Shown: positions 1 to 7,855 of the stretch, piece by piece | Numbering within the stretch: the first letter of the stretch is position 1 | How the letters are laid out: each line of letters starts with the position of its first letter | Position numbers and translations under genes: made by a program | Notes under the pieces: generated by a model | Told to the model about the DNA's origin: nothing | What the model saw: the letters and a program-made list of their open reading frames with translations, nothing else | Database searches by the model: none | Assembly (NCBI GenBank): GCA_023230525.1 | Contig: JALNXE010000086.1 | Span: forward strand, 1-18,838 | Source of the DNA: Desulfobulbaceae bacterium | GTDB taxonomy: Bacteria > Desulfobacterota > Desulfobulbia > Desulfobulbales > SURF-16 | Reading direction: 5' to 3' | Length of the DNA stretch: 18,838 nucleotides

Positions 1-91
1 AGGGGGCTTTGCGAGATTTGCTGATTTGTCCAAGTTTATTGCGCTGGTCTGCCGACAAAGATAATGCGGCACGTTGTGTCTTGCGCGCCAT
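1..91 (-). CDS. IS630-family transposase, N-terminal fragment (cut by window edge)
   Basis: A reading frame begins with ATG at 91 on the minus strand and stays open to the window edge, giving 30 residues that start MARKTQRAALSLSADQR. A strong ribosome binding site (AGGAGGG, 97-103) lies 5 nt upstream. The short basic start, a leucine-rich helix and then a 'SRKAP' segment resemble the N-terminus of IS630/Tc1-type transposases (DDE enzymes that insert at TA), where an N-terminal helix-turn-helix binds the element's ends. Only the first 30 residues are visible, so the DDE residues, the far end of the element and its intactness cannot be judged. The AT-rich stretch 104-189 should hold one end of the element, but I could not fix the inverted repeat without the partner end. 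It could instead be another small DNA-binding protein. Confidence 0.5.
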   Translation of the reverse strand, partial: MARKTQRAALSLSADQRNKLGQISKSRKAP

Positions 92-189
92 GGCTACCCT
101 CCTGTTTCTTATTAGGGTAACCCAAAAATGATTAAATGTAAACTTTTTATTGAAACTTTATACTAGTGAAACAAAGAAACTAACTCAAA

Positions 190-1101
190 TTACTCGAAGG
201 AAAGAATAGGGTTTCGCGAGACTATCCCGCGAAAAAGAGATGAAGCTTTCTGCTCTGCTAACATCTTGAGGAAAGAAAGGCCATCATCTTCCGGGTATAC
301 CAGAGTAGGAGTTTCCGTTTCCAGCCCGGCAAGGTTTGCCGCGAGAGCTACAGCATCATTAAAATTACCGAGTTGATCAATCAAGCCAAGATTTTTAGCA
401 GTCTCTCCGGAGAAAATACGGCCATCGGCCACTTTTCTGACATCCGCTTCAGGCAAATTGCGGCTTTGGGCGATATCACGAATAAACTGTTCATGTACTT
501 CGTCAAGAAGTCCCTGCAATAACACTCGTTCTTCTTCGGTGAGAGGGCGACTCGGTGATCCGATATCTTTTAACTTGCCGCTTTTAATCACCTCATCTCT
601 ATAGCCAATTTTTTGAAAAATTTCCTCAAGATTGGGAAATTTAAAGATAACCCCCATACTGCCAGTCAGAGTACCAGGGCTCGCAACAATTTTACCTGCG
701 CCAATGGCTGCATAAAAACCACCTGACGCCGCGACCGACCCCATAGAAGCAACAACAGGCTTCACCTTATTCAACCGAGCGATTTCACCAAATATTTCCT
801 GAGAAGCACCAACGGCACCACCGGGACTGTCAATACGCACCACCACCGCTTTAATCGATTTTGCCAACCTAAACTGGAGAAGTTGATCTAGAACCGGTCC
901 GGCATCGGTTATAAGACCTTTTAATTCAACAACACCAACACTATCATCTGCAGCTGGCAAAAAATGAGCCTTACCGGACGGGCGCCCCAGGCTGTAAACA
1001 AAAAAGGTTATTCCGAACCCAAAAAACATAAGCAGTACTCCCAGGATGAAAAAACCTGTGAGCAGAGGATGTTTTTGGCGGAATAACCTTTCTTGGGGCA
1101 T
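190..1101 (-). CDS. sppA: Signal peptide peptidase SppA, short 36-kDa type
   Basis: This 303-residue protein is a membrane-anchored serine protease of the S49 family, which degrades signal peptides left in the membrane. One membrane segment spans about residues 13-36. The protease domain follows, with nucleophile Ser126 in GSVAASGGFY and the general-base lysine Lys178 in KSGKLKDIGS. Their spacing of 52 residues equals that of Ser147/Lys199 in the Bacillus subtilis enzyme. The length fits the short SppA type (about 300-335 aa), not the duplicated 67-kDa E. coli type. It starts 40 nt after the rpsA stop and is probably co-transcribed with rpsA. There is no clear Shine-Dalgarno before the ATG, which suggests weak or coupled translation. 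The probable IS630 fragment lies just downstream. Confidence 0.93.
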   Translation of the reverse strand: MPQERLFRQKHPLLTGFFILGVLLMFFGFGITFFVYSLGRPSGKAHFLPAADDSVGVVELKGLITDAGPVLDQLLQFRLAKSIKAVVVRIDSPGGAVGASQEIFGEIARLNKVKPVVASMGSVAASGGFYAAIGAGKIVASPGTLTGSMGVIFKFPNLEEIFQKIGYRDEVIKSGKLKDIGSPSRPLTEEERVLLQGLLDEVHEQFIRDIAQSRNLPEADVRKVADGRIFSGETAKNLGLIDQLGNFNDAVALAANLAGLETETPTLVYPEDDGLSFLKMLAEQKASSLFRGIVSRNPILSFE

Positions 1102-1141
1102 ATCAAGAAGCTTCAGCTAAATAATAAGATTCAGCGTCTTG

Positions 1142-2866
1142 CTATTTTTCCTGGTTATCAAACTCTTCTTTCAACAAGTCACCAAGGGTTGATGGTCCTG
1201 ATGATGCCTGTTGTTTTTTGTACTCCTCAAGCTTCATGTCGGTACTATCTTCACTCATAGCCTTAATGGAAAGGCCAATCTTCCTGTCCTTAGCGGAAAC
1301 ACTGATAACCTTTGTTTCAAGGGTATCACCGACATTGTACATGCCGACAGGCGTGTTTACTTTTTCTTTGCTGATCTCAGAAACATGGACAAGACCCTCA
1401 ATGCCTTCCTCAACCTCAACAAATATACCAAAGTCAGTAACATTGGTAATTTTGCCGGTGACCATAGCGCCGACAGGGTATTTCTCAATGGTCTGCTGCC
1501 AGGGATCAGGCATCAACTGCTTGATGCCAAGAGAAAATCTTTCGTTTTCGCGGTCGATTTTCAAAACAACCGCCTGAATGGTTTGGCCTTTAGAATATTT
1601 TTCCGAAGGATGTTTAATTCGCTCGGTCCAGGAGAGATCAGACACATGAATAAGGCCGTCAATGCCTTCTTCGATGCCGATGAATATACCGAAATCAGTA
1701 ATATTCTTGATTTTTCCTTCAATAATTGAACCGACGGGGTAGTTTTCCGTGACCAGATCCCAGGGATTAGGCTGTAATTGTTTCATACCCAGGGAAATTC
1801 GCTTGGCATCGACATCGATATTGAGAATGGAAACCTCAATCTCATCACCGACAGAAACGATTTTTGAGGGATGACGTGTTTTCTTGGACCAGGACATCTC
1901 AGAGACGTGAACCAAACCTTCAACCCCTTCTTCGAGTTCGGCAAAAACACCATAATCGGTGATACTGACGACTTTACCGATGGCCCGCGAACCAATGGGG
2001 TATTTCTGTTCAACCGTTGACCAAGGATCTGATTTAAGCTGCTTAACACCAAGGGAAACTTTGTCAGTTTCCTTGTCATACTTAAGAACCTTTACTTCAA
2101 TTTCCTGTCCAACCTTGAAAAGTTTGGATGGATGGGAAACACGTCCCCAGGAGAGATCAGTAATATGGCAAAGGCCGTCAAGACCGCCAAGGTCAATAAA
2201 AACACCGTAATCGGTGATATTGGTAATAGAACCGGAAACGATGGCGCCTTCCTCCAGGGAAGAACGCATTTCCTGACGGAGTTTCAGCCGATCTGCTTCG
2301 AGAATTGCCCTGCGAGATATAACTACATTGTTGCGTTTACGATTAAACTTAAGAATCTTGAAATCATAGGTTTGCCCTATCATATTATCGAGATCTTTGA
2401 CAGGACGCAGATCGATTTGTGAATAGGGCAGGAATGCCGGTACACCGATATCAACGGAAAGACCACCTTTGACACGGCTTTCTATACGACCCTGGATGGT
2501 GCCGTCAGCTTCCTGAATACTAGCTATATCTTCCCAGACTTTGATACCGATCGCCTTTTCACGGGACAACCGCAATCCGCCTTCCGCTTCACGTTTTTCA
2601 ACATAAACATCAAAGATATCGCCAACCTTAACTTCAACATCCACCCCTTCGCTTTTAAACTCGCTCAAAGGTATTTCACTTTCCGACTTGTCACCGATAT
2701 CAATGACAGCGAAATTATCGCTGACATCGATTATCGTTCCCTGTACGACATCACCTACATTTGCTACATTTAATTGCTCGTCATTGAAGAGCTCCGCAAA
2801 GCTCATTCCTTCTTCGATGGCCTGATAGTCATCGTGTTGCTTGGTTTCTGTTACAATGTTTCCCAT
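1142..2866 (-). CDS. rpsA: 30S ribosomal protein S1
   Basis: This 574-residue protein is built from six S1 (OB-fold) RNA-binding repeats at roughly residues 38-103, 122-186, 207-275, 292-362, 379-449 and 466-535. Repeats 3-6 are closely alike: each has a 'ITDYGVF' or 'VTDFGIF' strand and an 'EGLVHVSE'-like strand. Repeats 1 and 2 are more divergent, as expected for the ribosome-docking part. S1 binds mRNA leaders on the small subunit and helps initiation on structured or weakly Shine-Dalgarno messages. Several genes in this window have weak sites. The length is close to the ~557-580 aa usual for Proteobacteria. The start is set by a strong AAGGAGGA (2876-2883) 9 nt upstream of the ATG. sppA follows in the same direction. 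Confidence 0.97.
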   Translation of the reverse strand: MGNIVTETKQHDDYQAIEEGMSFAELFNDEQLNVANVGDVVQGTIIDVSDNFAVIDIGDKSESEIPLSEFKSEGVDVEVKVGDIFDVYVEKREAEGGLRLSREKAIGIKVWEDIASIQEADGTIQGRIESRVKGGLSVDIGVPAFLPYSQIDLRPVKDLDNMIGQTYDFKILKFNRKRNNVVISRRAILEADRLKLRQEMRSSLEEGAIVSGSITNITDYGVFIDLGGLDGLCHITDLSWGRVSHPSKLFKVGQEIEVKVLKYDKETDKVSLGVKQLKSDPWSTVEQKYPIGSRAIGKVVSITDYGVFAELEEGVEGLVHVSEMSWSKKTRHPSKIVSVGDEIEVSILNIDVDAKRISLGMKQLQPNPWDLVTENYPVGSIIEGKIKNITDFGIFIGIEEGIDGLIHVSDLSWTERIKHPSEKYSKGQTIQAVVLKIDRENERFSLGIKQLMPDPWQQTIEKYPVGAMVTGKITNVTDFGIFVEVEEGIEGLVHVSEISKEKVNTPVGMYNVGDTLETKVISVSAKDRKIGLSIKAMSEDSTDMKLEEYKKQQASSGPSTLGDLLKEEFDNQEK

Positions 2867-2875
2867 TAAACTTAA

Positions 2876-2883
2876 TCCTCCTT
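2876..2883 (-). promoter_or_regulatory. Strong ribosome binding site of rpsA
   Basis: Read on the minus strand this is AAGGAGGA, with 9 nt between it and the rpsA ATG. It is among the strongest Shine-Dalgarno matches in the window and confirms the chosen start. Confidence 0.85.
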
Positions 2884-2902
2884 AGCCAATTTAGAAAAAA
2901 AA

Positions 2903-2931
2903 TATATACCAGAGCCAAGGAGTAAAAACAA
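2903..2931 (-). promoter_or_regulatory. Candidate sigma70 promoter for rpsA-sppA (extended -10)
   Basis: On the minus strand there is TTGTTT (2926-2931), a 17-nt spacer, and TATATA (2903-2908) preceded by TGG, an extended -10 context. The -35 match is poor and the -10 match is fair, with a TG extension that could compensate. The predicted start would leave a leader of about 30 nt before rpsA. This is inferred from sequence alone. Confidence 0.4.
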
Positions 2932-3029
2932 CCTTAAATAAAAGAATTTGCGAAAATTTTGAAGCCCGGAGAGGTGGGGAGCAGAGAGGGGAAAAAAGGC
3001 GCAATCAGGATAATTACAGGGGGAAAGTA

Positions 3030-3479
3030 TCAAAAACAAATTGGTAAATTACCCAACTCCCGTAATCTATTGAAATAATCATCAAGGATTTCGGCATGGT
3101 CGAAGGCAAGCGTTGGCAGATTGTCCCGGGTGAAAATACCAACCTCAACGGCATCATCATCAGCATGGGGTGTACCGCCGGCTTGAGCGATAAAAACCGT
3201 TGATATGGTATGGAGGCGGGGGTCCCGGCCGGGATCGGAGTAACTGTGCATCTGGCAGCGCAGGGTGACATCAAGTCCGGTTTCCTCTTTTGCTTCGCGT
3301 ACCGCAGCAGCCTCAAGCGTCTCCCCGTAATCAACAAAACCGCCGGGAATTGCCCAGCCGAACGGGGGGTTCCTCCGCTTGATCAGGACAATTCCACCGT
3401 CAATTTCAATAATGATATCAACAGTTGGTACGGGATTTCTCCGGCCGGCCAAAAAGGAATCGTTATGAGACGAATTCAT
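3030..3479 (-). CDS. NUDIX hydrolase
   Basis: This 149-residue protein contains a complete Nudix box: G, five residues, E, seven residues (TLEAAAV), then REAKEETGL, in the segment beginning GGFVDYGE. That motif holds the metal and catalytic glutamates that cleave a nucleoside diphosphate linked to another group. The size and the 'WAIPGGFVDYGET' lead-in resemble ADP-ribose pyrophosphatase or MutT-like members, but substrate cannot be read from the box. The start overlaps the end of the upstream HAD gene by 17 nt, so translation is probably coupled. A GAGGA-type site lies about 10 nt before the ATG. An overlapping nucleotidase and Nudix pair suggests nucleotide-pool clean-up, which is an inference. 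Confidence 0.88.
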   Translation of the reverse strand: MNSSHNDSFLAGRRNPVPTVDIIIEIDGGIVLIKRRNPPFGWAIPGGFVDYGETLEAAAVREAKEETGLDVTLRCQMHSYSDPGRDPRLHTISTVFIAQAGGTPHADDDAVEVGIFTRDNLPTLAFDHAEILDDYFNRLRELGNLPICF

Positions 3480-4059
3480 TAAATAGTATCCTCTGTTTTA
3501 TGTCGAGCCAACTGTCAATGGAGGCAAAAGAATGACGACCACGGTTCCAGGGGTGGGCAAAAACTATGGGAAAAATGCCGGCCTCAGCCAGTTCGGTGCA
3601 GGTTTCCACCCGGTCATCGACAAAATATTGCAGGCCAAGCTCCCTGACATATTGCGCTTTGCCATCATGTTTGCCCGTGGCGACCAAGCGAGAATGGCGG
3701 TAAACCTCTTTGGGGAAAATGCTCTCCAGCCATCGGTCCACCGGTTCTCTCTCCGGGCGGGCAGTGATAAAAGTCACAGGCCCACAAGCTGCCATCTCAG
3801 TCAAAACGGCAACGGCATGGGGCATGGGTTTAAGGCCATTTTCCACCGGAGCTGAAAGCAACCTGGCAAAAATCTCATCAATAATGCGTGGCGCCACAGC
3901 AAGGCATTCCTCTACCTGAAATGACGTGATCTCCTCCGGCAAAACCTTGAGGCCATAATCATCCATGGCCAAACGGATAAAGGCCTCCATGGTATCGGCC
4001 ACAACACAGTCAATATCAAAACCGATCAACCCGGGGTGAATTCCCCTATCTCTTTGCAT
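3463..4059 (-). CDS. HAD-superfamily 5'-nucleotidase-like phosphatase
   Basis: This 198-residue protein shows the haloacid dehalogenase motifs. Motif I is FDIDCVVAD, with nucleophile Asp15 and acid Asp17. The motif II threonine is Thr99 in FITARPE. A lysine-bearing segment is near 130-134, and motif IV is VDDR with Asp148-Asp149. The order and the short helical cap (about residues 25-80) fit the 5'(3')-deoxyribonucleotidase / uncharacterised bacterial nucleotidase group, which removes phosphate from nucleoside monophosphates. Substrate is not fixed by the sequence. It overlaps the NUDIX gene by 17 nt and precedes it in the same transcript. The Shine-Dalgarno is weak, and the repeat element at 4105-4210 lies just upstream. 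Confidence 0.78.
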   Translation of the reverse strand: MQRDRGIHPGLIGFDIDCVVADTMEAFIRLAMDDYGLKVLPEEITSFQVEECLAVAPRIIDEIFARLLSAPVENGLKPMPHAVAVLTEMAACGPVTFITARPEREPVDRWLESIFPKEVYRHSRLVATGKHDGKAQYVRELGLQYFVDDRVETCTELAEAGIFPIVFAHPWNRGRHSFASIDSWLDIKQRILFNEFVS

Positions 4060-4104
4060 AAAAATTACCTGTTACTAATGCTTTTTGCCATTTTATCATA
4101 GTCC

Positions 4105-4210
4105 CTAAGCCGTTGTAAAAAAATAACATGGCCAGAGAAATGCGCAAAACGGCATAAGAAGCCGTAACGAAATTGAAAAAATGGCCATATTATTTCGTAA
4201 CGGCTCCTAA
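4105..4210. repeat. Imperfect ~105-bp palindrome, MITE/REP-like
   Basis: The left half (GCCGTT at 4109, AACATGGCCA ending 4134, ACGGC at 4149-4153) reappears inverted in the right half (GCCGT at 4161-4165, TGGCCATATT from 4182, AACGGC at 4199-4204) around a 7-nt loop ATAAGAA. The strongest sub-repeat is AGCCGTAACGAAAT (from 4160) against ATTTCGTAACGGCT (ending 4205), 13 of 14 matching. The whole unit can fold into one long hairpin. Size, palindromic form and intergenic position are typical of dispersed non-coding repeats such as MITEs or REP-like elements. Copy number cannot be seen here. Transcribed, it would form a stable structure in the nucleotidase leader. Confidence 0.6.
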
Positions 4211-4245
4211 ATAACATAATCGAGGGGACAAAGACAACGCTTCTC

Positions 4246-4274
4246 TTGACAAACCAAGGCAAGAAAGGCATAGT
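4246..4274 (+). promoter_or_regulatory. Probable sigma70 promoter for pcnB-bioB-bioF
   Basis: A perfect TTGACA -35 (4246-4251), a 17-nt spacer and CATAGT (4269-4274, four of six matches to TATAAT) form a convincing promoter. The predicted start near 4281 gives a ~130-nt leader before pcnB. No second promoter is evident inside the overlapping pcnB-bioB-bioF run, so biotin gene expression may depend on it. Confidence 0.55.
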
Positions 4275-4413
4275 CGCAAAAAATTACAGGTCATCTATTG
4301 AAACTCTGCCGGGCGAAATCCCAGCAAAAAGCACCAAACCGCTGCCTTTTGCTGAAATGATACGCACCACGGACCACCGGATCCAATTTAGTTTCTCATT
4401 ATTTTAAAGAGAC

Positions 4414-5745
4414 ATGGCACAAAAAACACCGAAAATTCCTGTTACCGACGAGGAGCCCGCCCCACTTATTATTGCCAGATCAGCCCATTCCCTCTCCAGC
4501 AAAGATATAGACAGAGACGCACTGAAGGTGCTTTCGTTGCTGCACAAAGAGGGACATAACGCTTATCTCGTGGGCGGCGGGGTCCGTGATCTCTATCTTG
4601 GCAAAACCCCCAAGGATTATGACATCAGCACCGATGCCAAGCCTGGGCAGATCCGCAAACTATTCCGCAACAGCCGAACCATCGGCCGCCGCTTCCGTCT
4701 TGTCCAAATTTTTTTCTCGGACAACAAGATCATTGAAGTCTCCACCTTCCGCTGCCGCAGCGAGTATGACATCGAAGGCGAAATCAATGTGCTGCCGGCC
4801 AACAACACCTTCGGCTCGGAGGCGGATGATGCCTTTCGCCGCGATCTAACCATCAACTCCCTGTTTTACGATATTGAAGATGAAACAATCATTGACTACA
4901 CAGGCGGGGTTGCTGATCTCAACAACAGCATCATCCGCATGGTCGGAGATCCGGATAAAAGAATTACCAGGGACCCCGTACGGATGCTGCGGGCCATCCG
5001 CCATGCCGCACGCATTGGCTTCTCCATTGAAGAAAACACCTGGCAGTCCATTATCCGCCACCGGACTGAGCTGCAACTCTGCCCGGTTTCCCGCATCCGC
5101 GACGAACTGCTGAAAGACCTGCGCGGCGGAGCAAACCGCCAGTGGCTGCAGCTTTTACTGGACAGCGGCGTCTTCTATGTGCTGTTCCCTTTTTACCAGG
5201 GGGTTTTCGACGGCAACGGCGCTGAGCGGCAGGAACTGCTCGCCAGGATTCTGGCCGTTATTGAACGGGTGCAAAACAATAAACAGCAATTGTCGGAGGC
5301 CTTCCTGCTGGGACTCTTTCTGATCCCCTGGGCCCAGAAAAACTTTCCTGAAATGAAGGAGCAGCTGAAAAACAACCAGCTTTTCCCCTTGGCGAACCGC
5401 ATTAAAATCGCTCTTGACGCCAGCCTCAATCATCTCAATATCAAAAAAGCGACCATCGAGTATATCGCATCCCTGCTCGCCCGGCTTACCCTGTTTATTG
5501 CCCATGATACTGACGGCAACTGGCCGTCATGGCTGAAAAAGAAGAGCTATTTCCGCGAAAATTCGCAATTTTATATGATTTACCGGGAAGCGGCCGGCGG
5601 AGAAACGGCTGACGAAATTGAACTTCCCGCCCCGGAAAAAAAATCGCGCCGCCAAAGACAGGCGCCGCGGCGCAGCGGGCGGACTCCAGCCTTCACCAGA
5701 GAAAAAAGCAAGGGAGGAATATTCGGGCTGAGGAAGCGCAAATGA
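4414..5745 (+). CDS. pcnB: Poly(A) polymerase I / class II nucleotidyltransferase
   Basis: This 443-residue enzyme adds 3' tails to RNA. The nucleotidyltransferase head has LVGGGVRD (residues 52-59) and DYDIS with metal-binding Asp68 and Asp70. The family motif RRDLTINSLFYD (143-154) and an RNA-binding neck with DPVRMLRAIR (187-196) follow. The C-terminus is strongly basic (about 408-443, rich in Arg and Lys), like the tail of E. coli PcnB, and argues for poly(A) polymerase over a CCA-adding enzyme; length also fits. The alternative is a CCA-adding enzyme, since the class II head alone does not separate the two. The start ATG has only a modest AAAGAG site. The stop overlaps the bioB start by 4 nt (ATGA). 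Confidence 0.88.
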   Translation: MAQKTPKIPVTDEEPAPLIIARSAHSLSSKDIDRDALKVLSLLHKEGHNAYLVGGGVRDLYLGKTPKDYDISTDAKPGQIRKLFRNSRTIGRRFRLVQIFFSDNKIIEVSTFRCRSEYDIEGEINVLPANNTFGSEADDAFRRDLTINSLFYDIEDETIIDYTGGVADLNNSIIRMVGDPDKRITRDPVRMLRAIRHAARIGFSIEENTWQSIIRHRTELQLCPVSRIRDELLKDLRGGANRQWLQLLLDSGVFYVLFPFYQGVFDGNGAERQELLARILAVIERVQNNKQQLSEAFLLGLFLIPWAQKNFPEMKEQLKNNQLFPLANRIKIALDASLNHLNIKKATIEYIASLLARLTLFIAHDTDGNWPSWLKKKSYFRENSQFYMIYREAAGGETADEIELPAPEKKSRRQRQAPRRSGRTPAFTREKSKGGIFGLRKRK

Positions 5746-6662
5746 TCCTCTCACCGGCTGAAATAGGGTCCTTGCGTACCCTGCCCTGCCGGGAACTGAT
5801 GGCAAGAGCCCTGCAAACCAAACTTGCCCGCCGGGGCAAAAGCCTCTCCCTCTGTGCCATTATCAATGCAAAATCCGGACAGTGCAGCGAAGACTGCCGG
5901 TTTTGCGCCCAATCCTCTCATTTCAAAACAGACACCCCGGTCTATCCCCTGAAACCCGCAGCAGAAATTGTCGCGGCGGCCAGGCAGGCCAGAGAAAATG
6001 GCGCCTCGCATTTTTCCATTGTCACCAGCGGTAGAGCAATAACCGCCCGCAGCCTCCCTGCCCTGACCGCAATCATCGCCGCAATCAAAGACCAGGTTGA
6101 TATCGCCGTCTGCGCCTCGCTGGGCATCGCCACCGTGGAGGACCTGCAGGCGCTGAAACAGGCGGGGCTGAGCCGTTATCATCATAATCTCGAAACGTCA
6201 CGGGAGTTCTTCCCAAGGATCGTCACCACCCATACCTTCGACGAACGCATTGCCACCATTGAGGCCGCCCGCCAGGCGGGACTTGAGGTGTGCGCCGGCG
6301 GCATTATCGGGCTCGGCGAGAGCGAAGCGGACCGCATCTCCCTGGCCCTGGCTCTGGCAGAACTGCGGGTGAAATCCGTGCCGCTTAACATCCTCATTCC
6401 CCTGGCCGGCACCCCGCTGGCACAAAGCAAACCGCTGGCAATTGAAGAAATTCTGCGGGCCATCGCCCTCTTCCGGCTCATTTTACCGGATGCGGCCCTG
6501 CGGCTGGCAGCAGGCCGGGAATCGGCCTTGCACGATTTCTTAAGCTCGGCCTTCATGGCCGGGGCCGACGGCATGATGATCGGGGGCTACCTGACCCAGC
6601 GGGGCAGAAGCGCGGAAATGGACCGCCAATTCGTGCAGGCGATCCGGGACCTCTGGCAATGA
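5742..6662 (+). CDS. bioB: Biotin synthase (radical SAM)
   Basis: This enzyme inserts sulfur into dethiobiotin in the last step of biotin synthesis. The radical SAM cluster motif is C48-SED-C52-RF-C55. Other family signatures are YHHNLETS (146-153), VCAGGIIGLGE (183-193) and LRLAAGRE (253-260). Of the four ligands of the sulfur-donating cluster in E. coli (Cys97, Cys128, Cys188, Arg260), Cys124, Cys184 and Arg254 are present. The Cys97 position is Ser92 (in HFSIVTSGR). At 306 residues it is shorter than E. coli BioB (346), missing C-terminal sequence. GAGGAAG just before the ATG is a good ribosome site, and the ATG overlaps the pcnB stop (ATGA). bioF follows 1 nt after the stop. Confidence 0.92.
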   Translation: MILSPAEIGSLRTLPCRELMARALQTKLARRGKSLSLCAIINAKSGQCSEDCRFCAQSSHFKTDTPVYPLKPAAEIVAAARQARENGASHFSIVTSGRAITARSLPALTAIIAAIKDQVDIAVCASLGIATVEDLQALKQAGLSRYHHNLETSREFFPRIVTTHTFDERIATIEAARQAGLEVCAGGIIGLGESEADRISLALALAELRVKSVPLNILIPLAGTPLAQSKPLAIEEILRAIALFRLILPDAALRLAAGRESALHDFLSSAFMAGADGMMIGGYLTQRGRSAEMDRQFVQAIRDLWQ

Positions 6663-6663
6663 C

Positions 6664-7824
6664 ATGGACATCCGGAACTGGTTGACCGAGCATAAAAAGA
6701 AAGACCTGCTCCGGCGGCTGACCCCGGTTAAAAGGCTGCCCGAGGGGCAACTGGTTGTCCCCGGCCAGACAGGCCCCAGTCTTCTTGATTTTTCCTCCAA
6801 TGACTACCTGGGCCTTTCCAGCCATGCGGAAGTGATGGCGCAAAGCAGGCATTTTCTCGAACTGGCCGGCTGCGGCGCGGGCGCGGCGCGGCTCATGAGC
6901 GGGGACCTCGCCATGTATCACCGGCTGGAAGAAGAGGTGGCGCAGCTGAAAGGTCAGGAGGCGGCCCTGCTCTTTGGCAGCGGCTATCTGGCAAACTGCG
7001 GGGTGATCCCGGCCCTGGTGGGCAGAAACGATGCCATCTTTGCCGATCGCCTAAACCATGCCAGCATCTATGACGGCTGCAGTCTTTCCCGGGCAAAGGT
7101 AATCCGTTTTCACCACAATGATCTGAACCACCTGGAAGAACTCCTGCACAAACAGCGGGGCAAGGGCGAGGCCTTGATTGTGGTTGAATCCCTCTACTCC
7201 ATGGACGGCGACCGCTGCCCCTTACGTGACCTGGTACAGCTCAAGGAGAAGTTCAACTGTCTGCTGATGGTGGACGAGGCCCATGCCACGGGTCTGTTCG
7301 GCGAAAATGGCGGGGGAATTATCGAGGAGGACGGGGTGACGGCCCGGGTTGACCTGGCCATGGGAACCTTCGGCAAGGCCCTGGGCAGCTACGGGGCCTA
7401 TATCGCTTCCACCAAAAGCATGATCGAGTTTCTCATCAACCGGGCCAGAACCTTCATCTACTCCACCGGCCTGCCGCCGGCGGTCATCGGCGCCTCGCTT
7501 GCGGCCACCAGAATCATCCGCCAGGAGCCTGGGCTGCGGCGGGATCTCTTTGCCAAGGTGGGGTGTTTCAAGGCCGCCTTAGCCGAAAACGGGCTGACCA
7601 ACCTCGGCCCGTCCCAGATCGTGCCGATCATGATCGGCGACAGCAGCCGGGCGCTGCACATCGCCCAGGCCCTGCGCGATCAGGGTATTTTTGCCACCGC
7701 GGTCCGGCCGCCCACCGTGCCGGAGGGCACGGCGCGCCTGCGCTTTTCCATCACCCGACATCTCAGCCGGGAGGCCTTACAAAAAGCGGCAGCCCTGATC
7801 GGTGCCGCCCTGGCCGCCAGCTGA
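6664..7824 (+). CDS. bioF: 8-amino-7-oxononanoate synthase
   Basis: This 386-residue PLP enzyme condenses pimeloyl thioester with L-alanine to make 8-amino-7-oxononanoate, the first ring-building step of biotin synthesis. The PLP-binding lysine is Lys238 in GTFGKALGS, and the cofactor aspartate is in MVDEAHATGLFG (202-213). FSSNDYLG (43-50), LNHASIYDG (130-138) and the C-terminal RPPTVPEGTARLRFS are family signatures. Glycine C-acetyltransferase is the nearest paralogue, but the RPPTVPEG segment and the bioB neighbour favour BioF. It starts 1 nt after the bioB stop without a clear Shine-Dalgarno, so translation is probably coupled. bioA, bioD, bioC and bioH are not in the window. The gene ends tail-to-tail with mutM, 31 nt apart. 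Confidence 0.92.
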   Translation: MDIRNWLTEHKKKDLLRRLTPVKRLPEGQLVVPGQTGPSLLDFSSNDYLGLSSHAEVMAQSRHFLELAGCGAGAARLMSGDLAMYHRLEEEVAQLKGQEAALLFGSGYLANCGVIPALVGRNDAIFADRLNHASIYDGCSLSRAKVIRFHHNDLNHLEELLHKQRGKGEALIVVESLYSMDGDRCPLRDLVQLKEKFNCLLMVDEAHATGLFGENGGGIIEEDGVTARVDLAMGTFGKALGSYGAYIASTKSMIEFLINRARTFIYSTGLPPAVIGASLAATRIIRQEPGLRRDLFAKVGCFKAALAENGLTNLGPSQIVPIMIGDSSRALHIAQALRDQGIFATAVRPPTVPEGTARLRFSITRHLSREALQKAAALIGAALAAS

Positions 7825-7855
7825 AATCGCCGCGCCCCGGGCGCTGACGGAGCAA

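Larger units (their letters stand above)
4060..4413. other. 354-bp divergent intergenic region without a supported gene
   Basis: This lies between the minus-strand nucleotidase and plus-strand pcnB. It holds a ~105-bp imperfect palindrome (4105-4210), a good plus-strand promoter (4246-4274) and a leader of about 130 nt before pcnB. The leader has one weak 7-bp stem (AGCAAAA near 4323 pairing with TTTTGCT near 4353). A 68-residue minus-strand frame (4065-4271) is a translation of the repeat and is not supported as a gene. Confidence 0.7.

Noticed and set aside
212..234. TTTCGCG...CGCGAAA hairpin as an sppA terminator
   Set aside because: It lies inside the last codons of sppA and is not followed by a clear U-run.
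1211..1729. 172-residue plus-strand frame opposite rpsA
   Set aside because: It mirrors the repeated S1 domains and has repeat-derived periodicity only.
4065..4271. 68-residue minus-strand frame upstream of the nucleotidase gene
   Set aside because: It is a translation across the palindromic repeat, with no ribosome site, no recognisable domain and an aromatic/Arg-rich composition typical of non-coding sequence.
7832..7844. GCGCCCCGGGCGC palindrome between bioF and mutM as a two-way terminator
   Set aside because: It is short, has no adequate loop and no U-run on either strand; the 31-bp gap holds nothing else I can support.
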